Shown here: positions 28,585 to 35,096 of the stretch, piece by piece
Layout of the letters: each line of letters opens with the position of its first letter
Numbering within the stretch: position 1 is the stretch's first letter
From: a virus
Direction: 5' to 3' (one strand)
Virus record (IMG/VR): IMGVR_UViG_3300037502_004178
Coordinates: 1-36,280 of that record
Length of the DNA: 36,280 nt
Translations under genes and position numbers: made by a program
Notes under the pieces: generated by a model
Seen by the model: only the letters and a program-made list of their open reading frames with translations
Databases searched by the model: none
What the model was told of the DNA's origin: nothing

Positions 28585-29550
28585 ATGTCTACTATGCCTA
28601 ACGTAACCTTACCGCCTGATATGCCAACGTGTATCGAGTCACTAGCTACAGCGGTTAACTCCGGTATGCCTCACACAGCTCTCAACGCACTGGTTCAGGA
28701 AATTAGTCACGCCTGGAACCGTGAATGTGACCAGTCAGACACGTTATTCGATACGCTTGAGGAACGCGATCAGGAAGTCAAAGGGCTCAAAGCTCAAGTG
28801 GAAACCTTAACCACTCGTGAGAGCACCTGGCGAGCTCAAGCAGAGACAGCTCTCCGAGCGGCTGAGCGACAGAGCGCGCTATATCGCAACACCAAAGTAG
28901 ATTTAGACAGAGTTAGTAAGAGCTTAGATAAGGTCGAGCGCGAATTAGAAGTCGAAAGGAAAGACCATAAAAAAGCCAAAGCTCAAGTTAAGCGCTCAAA
29001 AGAATCAGCCGATAAATTCAAGACCAGATGTGAGCATCTGGAAAAAGGCCACAAAGAGCTTCGTAACGATATCACTAAGCTCGAGAGCGACAAAAAGACA
29101 CTAGCCGCAAGCCTTACCGTATCAGCAAACGAGTTGGCGAAATTTAAAATGGCAACCGTTTGGGCTGAGAACGGCGAGGCGCTATTCCTTCTGCCAAATC
29201 AGTTAACCGTAAAAATCGAAGGTAAGAAGGCACCTAGAAAGGCATACACACTAATCTACACAGACTCACGAGGTATATGGCGTCAAGCTGCTATTGGTAG
29301 CGATCATAAAGTGTCGTTTAGTAAGTTTTCATACGACGAAACGAACACCATAACCAAACGTAGCGTAGACATCGCAAACAAAGTGTTACTCCACCCATCC
29401 CCAATAGCAGCGCAAATCGCCCAACGCTGGCTATACAAAGTTAACGTTGTACAGCACGGAAGTATTGCCCTGGAGGATTTAGATATCTACAACACAGCAG
29501 AATATCTGCAGGACGCTGGAACATTGGACGAAGGTAACTACCCAAGCTAG
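28585..29550 (+). CDS. Coiled-coil protein of the par operon
   Basis: A 321-residue protein 2 bases after the ParB-like stop. Residues 50-190 are one continuous, highly charged coiled coil (RDQEVKGLKAQVETLTTRES, then VSKSLDKVERELEVERKDHK). The C-terminal third (KAYTLIYTDSRGIWRQAAIG) is a compact alpha/beta segment. Its length and place recall plasmid KfrA-type coiled-coil proteins that accompany partition loci, but there is no clear N-terminal HTH. Function unknown; an accessory to segregation or a structural filament are options. Confidence 0.6.
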   Translation: MSTMPNVTLPPDMPTCIESLATAVNSGMPHTALNALVQEISHAWNRECDQSDTLFDTLEERDQEVKGLKAQVETLTTRESTWRAQAETALRAAERQSALYRNTKVDLDRVSKSLDKVERELEVERKDHKKAKAQVKRSKESADKFKTRCEHLEKGHKELRNDITKLESDKKTLAASLTVSANELAKFKMATVWAENGEALFLLPNQLTVKIEGKKAPRKAYTLIYTDSRGIWRQAAIGSDHKVSFSKFSYDETNTITKRSVDIANKVLLHPSPIAAQIAQRWLYKVNVVQHGSIALEDLDIYNTAEYLQDAGTLDEGNYPS

Positions 29551-29563
29551 AGAAACCCAAATT

Positions 29564-29734
29564 ATGAATGATGACAGATTGGACGTTTATCATCCTCGGC
29601 ATTTCAGGCCAAAACCAAAAGATGATTATTCAGCGGGTAAGCCCACACCCAAGCAAGTCAAAAAGCGCATAGCGCGCCGAAAACTTGAGGATTTACTCGA
29701 GCAGAAGAAGATAGAGCAGGAACACTCGCTCTAG
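29564..29734 (+). CDS. Small basic protein
   Basis: A 56-residue frame (MNDDRLDVYHPRHFRPKPKD, then KQVKKRIARRKLEDLLEQKK). Strongly basic in the middle, with a helical Lys/Arg/Glu tail. The ribosome binding site is weak, but it fills the gap after the coiled-coil gene on the same strand. No family recognised. Confidence 0.45.
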   Translation: MNDDRLDVYHPRHFRPKPKDDYSAGKPTPKQVKKRIARRKLEDLLEQKKIEQEHSL

Positions 29735-29742
29735 AAAAAGCA

Positions 29743-29807
29743 AAGCCTCTCGACCGCGACCAAACGTTAAAGAGGCTTAATGACCATGTAAAACAACCAC
29801 CGAGAGG
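29743..29807 (+). promoter_or_regulatory. Mutually exclusive hairpins before a small gene
   Basis: AAGCCTCT (29743) can pair with AGAGGCTT (29771-29778), and overlapping CCTCTCG (29746-29752) can instead pair with CGAGAGG (29801-29807), which contains the ribosome binding site of the next gene. This is the form of a switchable leader, though it could simply be an attenuator or a terminator remnant. Confidence 0.45.
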
Positions 29808-29812
29808 TTTTT

Positions 29813-29941
29813 ATGGACCAGTTAAGTGTATCTACATTCGAACAACTACGCAAACAGCTATTAACCCTACCTCGCCAACAATGGTATGAGCATTGCCGTA
29901 AACATGGCTTTCACAACATCTCACCAAAGCTGAGGGGGTAA
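29813..29941 (+). CDS. Small hypothetical protein
   Basis: A 42-residue frame (MDQLSVSTFEQLRKQLLTLP, then YEHCRKHGFHNISPKLRG) with GAGAGG 5 to 6 bases before the ATG. Its ribosome binding site is part of the competing hairpin upstream. Basic, one Cys; no family recognised. Confidence 0.5.
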   Translation: MDQLSVSTFEQLRKQLLTLPRQQWYEHCRKHGFHNISPKLRG

Positions 29942-29942
29942 C

Positions 29943-30161
29943 ATGAACGTAAGCAACCAAGGCATTACCTTCTCATCGTCCGAAGAAGCAGCGCAGTTCA
30001 GACGCAACCACGCCATAGCTCTCGATTTAGTGGTACAGAGAGTAAAAACCATGCAAGGCGTTAACTACGCTGATGTCTGGCTAAATCAAAACTCACCGAG
30101 CTTCGTTGCTGGCTACGATAGCAATGATGAGCAAATCGTTAGAATCAAACTTATTGTGTAA
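29943..30161 (+). CDS. Hypothetical protein
   Basis: A 72-residue protein (MNVSNQGITFSSSEEAAQFR, later GVNYADVWLNQNSPSF) one base after the preceding stop, with GAGGGGG as ribosome binding site. Mixed alpha/beta composition, no membrane segment. Function unknown. Confidence 0.6.
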   Translation: MNVSNQGITFSSSEEAAQFRRNHAIALDLVVQRVKTMQGVNYADVWLNQNSPSFVAGYDSNDEQIVRIKLIV

Positions 30162-30171
30162 GGACACCGCT

Positions 30172-30510
30172 ATGAGCAGAACAATACAAGAGTGTGAGGC
30201 CGAAGTGCTGGATTTTTGCGGAGCACACTTTAAAAAGCAGCGCCGCTTATTTGTCGTTTATGTCGCTCCTACTGGCCAGCTTGATTCATGCGAAGATGAG
30301 GGTTATTTCAGTGTAAATGTCCCTTTCTATCGTGACCAAATGGAGTCCTACGTCATGGGAGAAGGCAACGAAGCAGAGCAATGGATAGGGATAGATCCGA
30401 TTTTCAGTTCCGCACAGTTCATGTCAATGAGAGTTCCCGCTAAAGACTTCGAACGTGTAGCTAATTTCTTTGAGATTGAGCTGGAGCTGTACCAACCAGA
30501 AGCCGAATAA
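30172..30510 (+). CDS. Hypothetical acidic protein
   Basis: A 112-residue acidic protein (MSRTIQECEAEVLDFCGAHF, then QLDSCEDEGYFSVNVPFYRD, ending ELELYQPEAE). I start at the ATG with AAGGA before it; an upstream in-frame ATG would lie in the previous gene. No family recognised. Ends just before an intrinsic terminator, so it closes the par-linked transcription unit. Confidence 0.65.
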   Translation: MSRTIQECEAEVLDFCGAHFKKQRRLFVVYVAPTGQLDSCEDEGYFSVNVPFYRDQMESYVMGEGNEAEQWIGIDPIFSSAQFMSMRVPAKDFERVANFFEIELELYQPEAE

Positions 30511-30519
30511 TCACTCACC

Positions 30520-30543
30520 AGGGCATCACATCGATGCCCTTTT
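30520..30543 (+). terminator. Intrinsic terminator, plus strand
   Basis: AGGGCATC-ACATC-GATGCCCT followed by a T-run. Confidence 0.8.
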
Positions 30544-30557
30544 CATGGGCATAATTC

Positions 30558-30875
30558 ATGAAGAAACGCAAAGCTTGGACGCTGGCCGAGGATCAATTCA
30601 TTGCAAATCACGCAGGAAAGCTTTCCGCACAAGAGATGGGTAAACAACTCAATCGAACGCATGTATCGGTAAAATGCCGAGCAAGACGCATCGGCGTTAA
30701 CCTGCAGAGGTACGGTGAAAATCATCACCTGGCTAAGACCTCAAATCACGACATTGAATTGTGTCGCGCCCTAAATGAAGAAAACATCAAACCCAAAGCC
30801 ATTGCCGAGAAAATGGATATCAGCATTTCTCTAGTGTACTCAGTGATTAATTATCGCTGCAGGCTCAATGGCTAG
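30558..30875 (+). CDS. Myb/SANT-like DNA-binding protein
   Basis: A 105-residue basic protein. Residues 5-48 (KAWTLAEDQFIANHAGKLSA, then LNRTHVSVKCRARRIGV) have the spaced Trp/hydrophobic pattern of Myb/SANT or GcrA-like HTH domains often seen in phage. A second HTH-like segment (KPKAIAEKMDISISLVYSVI) follows. It probably binds DNA; target unknown. It resembles a later protein at 32.2 kb in its first domain. Confidence 0.65.
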   Translation: MKKRKAWTLAEDQFIANHAGKLSAQEMGKQLNRTHVSVKCRARRIGVNLQRYGENHHLAKTSNHDIELCRALNEENIKPKAIAEKMDISISLVYSVINYRCRLNG

Positions 30876-30883
30876 TTAATGCC

Positions 30884-31276
30884 TTACACACTAATTAAGT
30901 AAAACAGTGCTGCGCTATTTATCACGTAACCAATCCACTTAACAACGGTTTGGATCATTGCGCCGAGATGAGTTTTTGACCGGCCATTACCAAACCACCA
31001 GAGAAGTAAAAAATGAAGAATAGTAAAAACACTACCAATCAACTTAAATTCGTCAGGCTTAACAAGCTCTAGAAGTACAGTCTCCAAAAGAAAGGCTACG
31101 ATACAGATAACGATGTAGCGGAAGTACGTTTTCTCAGACAGTGACGATTTTAAATAAGCTAACTTTCTTTCTGCGTCACGCTCTTTCTTTGCGGCTTTTT
31201 TCTGCATTTTTAGCGCACTTAATTCTTGCTCATGCTCCGCTAGCTGTTCAACACAAGTTCCTGATTTTGACTCCAT
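30884..31276 (-). CDS. Three-span membrane protein on the opposite strand (moron candidate)
   Basis: A 130-residue protein. The first 45 residues are a charged coiled coil (LAEHEQELSALKMQKKAAKK). Membrane segments lie at about 52-72 (YFRYIVICIVAFLLETVLLE), 78-95 and 106-128 (WIGYVINSAALFYLISV). It is the only minus-strand gene in the plus-strand early region, 8 bases from the convergent upstream gene, with its own 120-bp upstream gap. Such isolated, oppositely oriented membrane genes are often expressed in lysogeny, for example for superinfection exclusion; that role is inferred. Confidence 0.65.
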   Translation of the reverse strand: MESKSGTCVEQLAEHEQELSALKMQKKAAKKERDAERKLAYLKSSLSEKTYFRYIVICIVAFLLETVLLELVKPDEFKLIGSVFTILHFLLLWWFGNGRSKTHLGAMIQTVVKWIGYVINSAALFYLISV

Positions 31277-31399
31277 AAAAATCCCTCTACGCGACTAAAA
31301 GTGAATATGCATTATGTTGACTTGGAAGTGAGAATTTAGCAAGCCGAACCTTAATACAACATCAAATAAAAACTCAAACTCGACAAGGACTTAACCAAC

Positions 31400-32233
31400 A
31401 TGACTAAAACTATCTGTATTTATCACGCCAATTGTTGCGATGGAATGGGCGCAGCCTGGGTAGTACGCAAAGCACTAACTGGAATGGGTGATATTGAGTT
31501 TATCCCTGCCACCTACCAAGCAGAGCTACCAGATGTAACTGGCGCCAATGTAGTGATTGTGGATTTCAGCTACAAGCAAGACCAAATGCGCGAGCTCGCA
31601 GCACAAGCTGAAAGCATTCTAGTTCTTGACCACCACAAGACAGCACTACAAGAGCTAGCCCCACTCTTAGAGAATGGAGTCATCCAGGGTAAATTTGATA
31701 TGAACTACTCCGGGGCAATGTTGGCGTGGATGTGGTTTTTCCCACAGGTTGAGCCACCAGCGCTAATCAAACATATTCAGGACCGAGACTTATGGCGATT
31801 CGACTTGCCAGGAACTCGAGAAATCCAATCTGCACTCTATTCATTCCCAATGGACTTTGAAACCTGGGACATGCTCATGAGTATCGATACCAGCATTCTA
31901 TACAAGCAAGGTATTGCTATTGACCGTGCACACAAGAAAAACGTTCAAGGCCTCGTCGAGTTCGTTTCCTATCGTGACACCATTGCAGGCTTTGATGTTC
32001 CAGTGCTGAACTGCAATTACATGTTTGCCTCTGACGCTGGCCACGAACTGGCTAAGGGTGAGGCTTTTTCAGCCACGTATTACGACACTGAGGAAAATCG
32101 CAAGTATAGCCTGCGTTCTTCTGAGGACGGCGGCATCGATGTGTCTGAAATCGCAGTCAAGTTTGGCGGCGGAGGTCATCGTCACGCTGCAGGTTTTAAG
32201 ATTCCGCTCTCACAGCTTCACGAACTGAAATGA
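31400..32233 (+). CDS. DHH/DHHA1 family phosphoesterase
   Basis: A 277-residue protein with DHH motifs: HANCCDGMGAAW (9-20, motif I), VDFS (54-57), DHH (77-79, with DHHK) and the C-terminal DHHA1 GGGGHRHAAGF (256-266). These bind two metal ions, usually Mn2+, and cleave phosphodiester bonds in short oligonucleotides, cyclic dinucleotides or pAp in the NrnA/RecJ group. It is shorter than RecJ. In a phage it could recycle nanoRNA or blunt nucleotide signalling; substrate cannot be told from sequence. Confidence 0.85.
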   Translation: MTKTICIYHANCCDGMGAAWVVRKALTGMGDIEFIPATYQAELPDVTGANVVIVDFSYKQDQMRELAAQAESILVLDHHKTALQELAPLLENGVIQGKFDMNYSGAMLAWMWFFPQVEPPALIKHIQDRDLWRFDLPGTREIQSALYSFPMDFETWDMLMSIDTSILYKQGIAIDRAHKKNVQGLVEFVSYRDTIAGFDVPVLNCNYMFASDAGHELAKGEAFSATYYDTEENRKYSLRSSEDGGIDVSEIAVKFGGGGHRHAAGFKIPLSQLHELK

Positions 32234-32243
32234 AGGGCACCGA

Positions 32244-32525
32244 ATGGACGCAACAAACACCCCTACCGATGTCACTTATGACAGATATGGACGCATGAAT
32301 TATCACCCCGACTTACATGGAAACCAGGGCAAGCCGTGGACAACAACAGATCAGCAATTTCTTATCGACAATTACGCATCAATGGGACCAGAGCAAGTTA
32401 GCTTTGCTCTTGAACGTACCATTCACACCGTAATGACTCGAGCATATGAACTACGCAAACGGGGCTTAATGGCTAAGCCAGGTAAGCAAAAATACCATCG
32501 TAGAATGAAACGGAACGGGAACTAG
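32244..32525 (+). CDS. Myb/SANT-like HTH protein
   Basis: A 93-residue basic protein (MNYHPDLHGNQGKPWTTTDQ, then MGPEQVSFALERTIHTVMTR). The GKPWTTTDQQFLIDNY segment starts a Myb/SANT-like trihelical DNA-binding domain and the C-terminus is Lys/Arg-rich. Shares its domain type with the protein at 30.6 kb, but the two are not close copies. Located 10 bases after the DHH gene. Confidence 0.65.
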   Translation: MDATNTPTDVTYDRYGRMNYHPDLHGNQGKPWTTTDQQFLIDNYASMGPEQVSFALERTIHTVMTRAYELRKRGLMAKPGKQKYHRRMKRNGN

Positions 32526-32527
32526 GC

Positions 32528-32794
32528 ATGAAAGCTAAATTAGATGAACTGGTTAATAAGGTCATTGATAGTAATGAGTCGAAGTTTGCTGATGATGATC
32601 AGCTTATCGCAACTGTAGATGGATATGAGTTCGAAATTTACAGGGATGACAACGAAGATTGGTATATCCAAGTAAATCCAGAGGGTGAAGGCAAGCTATA
32701 CGATGGATGGTGGTCGGACTCATGCGATAAGACTTTAGAAGAGGCCGTAAGAGAGGCGATTGTCGGCGCTTGTATCTTGGGTTTGTGTGTTTAA
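32528..32794 (+). CDS. Small acidic hypothetical protein
   Basis: An 88-residue acidic protein (ATVDGYEFEIYRDDNEDWYI, then DGWWSDSCDKTLEEAVREAI), rich in Asp, Glu and Trp. It is the first of a run of small genes preceded by the AACGGRAAC leader motif. DNA-mimic-like charge is notable, but no family is recognised. Confidence 0.6.
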   Translation: MKAKLDELVNKVIDSNESKFADDDQLIATVDGYEFEIYRDDNEDWYIQVNPEGEGKLYDGWWSDSCDKTLEEAVREAIVGACILGLCV

Positions 32795-32814
32795 CGAACT
32801 AAACGGGAAATATT

Positions 32815-33060
32815 ATGGACTCAAAGCAATTTATGAAAAACATGGCAGACGTTGATAATCGCCTGCAATGGCAAGGAAATGAAATCAGAAAAGTGCCTGA
32901 CGTCGATATCGAAGCGCTGACCGACGAATACAACAAATCAGGGCGTTCTAACAATCCGAATCTTCGCGGCGAGTTCATTATCAACGAATACAGCCTCAGA
33001 AACGGGCGCGGTGAAAACTTCTATAAGCCTGAGCGTAAAGCCGTGGTTTATGCCCGCTAA
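32815..33060 (+). CDS. Small hypothetical protein
   Basis: An 81-residue protein (MDSKQFMKNMADVDNRLQWQ, then NNPNLRGEFIINEYSLRNGR) preceded by AACGGGAAA-type leader. Hydrophilic, with a basic end (KPERKAVVYAR). No family recognised. Confidence 0.6.
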   Translation: MDSKQFMKNMADVDNRLQWQGNEIRKVPDVDIEALTDEYNKSGRSNNPNLRGEFIINEYSLRNGRGENFYKPERKAVVYAR

Positions 33061-33090
33061 TCAACTGAATAAATCACACGGAAACTAACG

Positions 33091-33309
33091 ATGACACCAG
33101 AACAATTTGATAACACCGGGTTCAGCGGAAATATGTACGCCATGCATGAGGGTGAGCGAAAGTATGTTGTTACCTGTAGCTTTCCTGAACGTCTTTTTGG
33201 ATTGCTGCCAGAAAAGCCAGAGGGCGAGTTTGATGCATGGGAAATTGAGTGGGTTCGCTGTGAGAGCGTCAGCGAGATCGTTATACCTCAAGTAATTCAA
33301 TTCACTTAA
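33091..33309 (+). CDS. Small hypothetical protein
   Basis: A 72-residue protein (MTPEQFDNTGFSGNMYAMHE, then RLFGLLPEKPEGEFDAWEIE) with leader ACGGAAACTAACG before the ATG. Mixed alpha/beta, acidic. Function unknown. Confidence 0.6.
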   Translation: MTPEQFDNTGFSGNMYAMHEGERKYVVTCSFPERLFGLLPEKPEGEFDAWEIEWVRCESVSEIVIPQVIQFT

Positions 33310-33320
33310 CGGAAACTAAT

Positions 33321-33569
33321 ATGGCTAACAGTAACGACTATTTAAGAATCTTAGCTGCTCAAGGATGGGCATTGATTCCAGTAAGCGTATCTCACGGTGA
33401 TGATGCATCTATGATGTGGGTTGTGGTGGGGTATTTTATGGGAAATATGCCTGAGCGTGTCATTGGTGAATGTTGGGACGAGGATAATCCTCACCTTGCT
33501 ATTGATGATGCGTTAAACACAATCAAAGGCAACTCATACGCTTATAAGTATGAATATAAAGCCTCTTAA
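33321..33569 (+). CDS. Small hypothetical protein
   Basis: An 82-residue protein (MANSNDYLRILAAQGWALIP, then MWVVVGYFMGNMPERVIGEC) with leader AACGGAAACTAAT directly before the ATG. It has a moderately hydrophobic centre, but not a clear membrane span. Function unknown. Confidence 0.6.
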   Translation: MANSNDYLRILAAQGWALIPVSVSHGDDASMMWVVVGYFMGNMPERVIGECWDEDNPHLAIDDALNTIKGNSYAYKYEYKAS

Positions 33570-33589
33570 CGAACGGAACGGAAACCAAT

Positions 33590-34201
33590 ATGGTCGATTT
33601 AACCAAATTTAATGAGCAGGAAGATGTTCGCCCATACGTAAGGGAGCCTTTCAAGTTGGGTGACTATTCGTATCACACCAATGGCTACATTTGTATTCGA
33701 ACTGAATTGAATGATAAACATCAAGAATTAGAATTAACTGAACGCAACAGAAATGTTGTTGACAAGATATCTAAGTTGTTCAGCGAGCGTGATTTTTACT
33801 CTAATGAGCTTATCCAACTTCCAGAGCTGGAAGATATGACCTTTGAGCCATGTAAGCACTGTGATGGAGTTGGAAAGCTTGATACCTGCCCCGAATGTAA
33901 TGGAGATGGTGAGGCTACGGCTAGAACTGAATTCAATGAATATGAAGTACCATGCAAAACTTGCGATGAAACCGGAAAGGTAAAAGCGGAGCAAGCTACA
34001 GAGGATTGTGATTGGTGTAATGGCACTGGGAAAATTATAGGTAACTATAACGAACCTGTTTCTTGCTGTGGTCAACATATGTCCCTTGGTATAGCGCATA
34101 AAATTGCGGATCTTCCAGACCTTAAAGTTGGATTTGAGAAAGGCATATATGTGTTTAAATTTAATGGCGGCGAAGGCGTTCTCATGCCGCTCAACGTGTA
34201 A
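33590..34201 (+). CDS. DnaJ-type zinc-finger protein
   Basis: A 203-residue protein with repeated CxxCxGxG-like motifs: CKHCDGVGK (about 88), CPECNGDG (about 98), CKTCDETGK (about 120) and CDWCNGTGK (about 138), the zinc-binding repeats of DnaJ, but with no J domain. Such domains in phage proteins can act in protein folding or RNA/DNA binding. It has leader AACGGAAACCAAT. Role unknown, although a chaperone-like function is possible. Confidence 0.72.
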   Translation: MVDLTKFNEQEDVRPYVREPFKLGDYSYHTNGYICIRTELNDKHQELELTERNRNVVDKISKLFSERDFYSNELIQLPELEDMTFEPCKHCDGVGKLDTCPECNGDGEATARTEFNEYEVPCKTCDETGKVKAEQATEDCDWCNGTGKIIGNYNEPVSCCGQHMSLGIAHKIADLPDLKVGFEKGIYVFKFNGGEGVLMPLNV

Positions 34202-34211
34202 CGGGTAATCA

Positions 34212-34589
34212 ATGGAAGTTGTACGAATCCAGGACAAAAAAGGCCGTGGTCCATTTGCGCCGGGCCTTACCTCTAAATGGATGGACACTCGCCAAGAAAG
34301 GGATTTTTTGCCTCCTTTCTTTATGGAGTTCCCAGACTTCAAGCCTAGCGGTAAATACCACTTTGGCTGCGCTTGCCTTACTACTGAGCAGCTTAAACGC
34401 TGGTTTAACGAAACTGAGTATCAGAGACTTGTTAAGCTTGGTTTTCAAGCTGTCAAAATGACGGTAGATGAAGTAGTAAGAAAAAGTGATAACCAATGCG
34501 TTATTCGCCGCCGCAGAGCATTTAGAAAAGGCGTCACGCCATTTAACTTGTATCAAACCCCAGATTCAATTCACGCTCTAGTGGAGTGA
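34212..34589 (+). CDS. Hypothetical basic protein
   Basis: A 125-residue basic protein (MEVVRIQDKKGRGPFAPGLT, later LGFQAVKMTVDEVVRKSDNQ and CVIRRRRAFRKG). Such a compact Arg-rich protein is common in phage early regions. The ATG follows the previous stop after 10 bases. No family recognised. Confidence 0.6.
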   Translation: MEVVRIQDKKGRGPFAPGLTSKWMDTRQERDFLPPFFMEFPDFKPSGKYHFGCACLTTEQLKRWFNETEYQRLVKLGFQAVKMTVDEVVRKSDNQCVIRRRRAFRKGVTPFNLYQTPDSIHALVE

Positions 34590-34591
34590 AC

Positions 34592-34825
34592 ATGCCCTAC
34601 ATACCCAGCAAACGTTTAGAGGCTTTAATGAGCCTCTTTTCGTATCGGGACTTACCCAAAGAGACACGCAGCGCCGTTAGGCTTGTCGTCATTAACGGAT
34701 TCACCTATGAGCTAGCAGAAATACAATCTGGCGTATCCAGAAAGCGTATATCACTAGCAGTAAGAAAGCTTGATGAAGCAGACAACACACTGCTTAAAGC
34801 ATACCGAAGCGAATTATCCAAATAG
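34592..34825 (+). CDS. TrfB-like HTH regulator
   Basis: A 77-residue protein with GGAG before the ATG; the preceding GTG two codons earlier is less likely. The HTH reads VINGFTYELAEIQSGVSRKR, then ISLAVRKLDEADN, a pattern of the TrfB/KorA-type regulators seen on plasmids and in some phages. It probably represses a phage operon, perhaps the integration genes that follow. Assignment rests on the HTH pattern. Confidence 0.65.
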   Translation: MPYIPSKRLEALMSLFSYRDLPKETRSAVRLVVINGFTYELAEIQSGVSRKRISLAVRKLDEADNTLLKAYRSELSK

Positions 34826-34849
34826 AAAAATGCATTAAGGAGGCATCAC

Positions 34850-35038
34850 ATGGCCACTCAACCTAAAGAAACCGAACGAATCCTTATCAGCGATAAAGAA
34901 GTACGAGAAATGTTTGGCATCTCTCAGCCGACACTATGGCGCTGGACTAAAAATGACGGATTCCCAGCTGCCATAGTCCGGGCAAAGAGATCTCGAAAAC
35001 AGGTAATGGATTGGGCTCGTGAGAAGAACATGCTTTGA
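34850..35038 (+). CDS. AlpA-like excisionase / regulator
   Basis: A 62-residue protein with AGGAGG before the ATG. It is a MerR/AlpA-type winged HTH: ILISDKEVREMFGISQPTLW, then RWTKNDGFPAAIVRAKRSRK and a short helix. Such proteins act as recombination directionality factors and as regulators of integrase. It lies next to the integrase gene, convergent with it. Confidence 0.82.
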   Translation: MATQPKETERILISDKEVREMFGISQPTLWRWTKNDGFPAAIVRAKRSRKQVMDWAREKNML

Positions 35039-35046
35039 TCGCAAGA

Positions 35047-35096
35047 AAAGCCTACAGCATAACTCTCTCGCCTCCCTCAATTAAACGTTAGGCTTT
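35047..35096. terminator. Hairpin between convergent xis-like and integrase genes
   Basis: AAAGCCTA (35047-35054) pairs with TAGGCTTT (35089-35096) across a 34-base loop; T-rich on both exits, so it may terminate in both directions. The attP core could also lie here, but I cannot identify it without the host junction. Confidence 0.5.
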
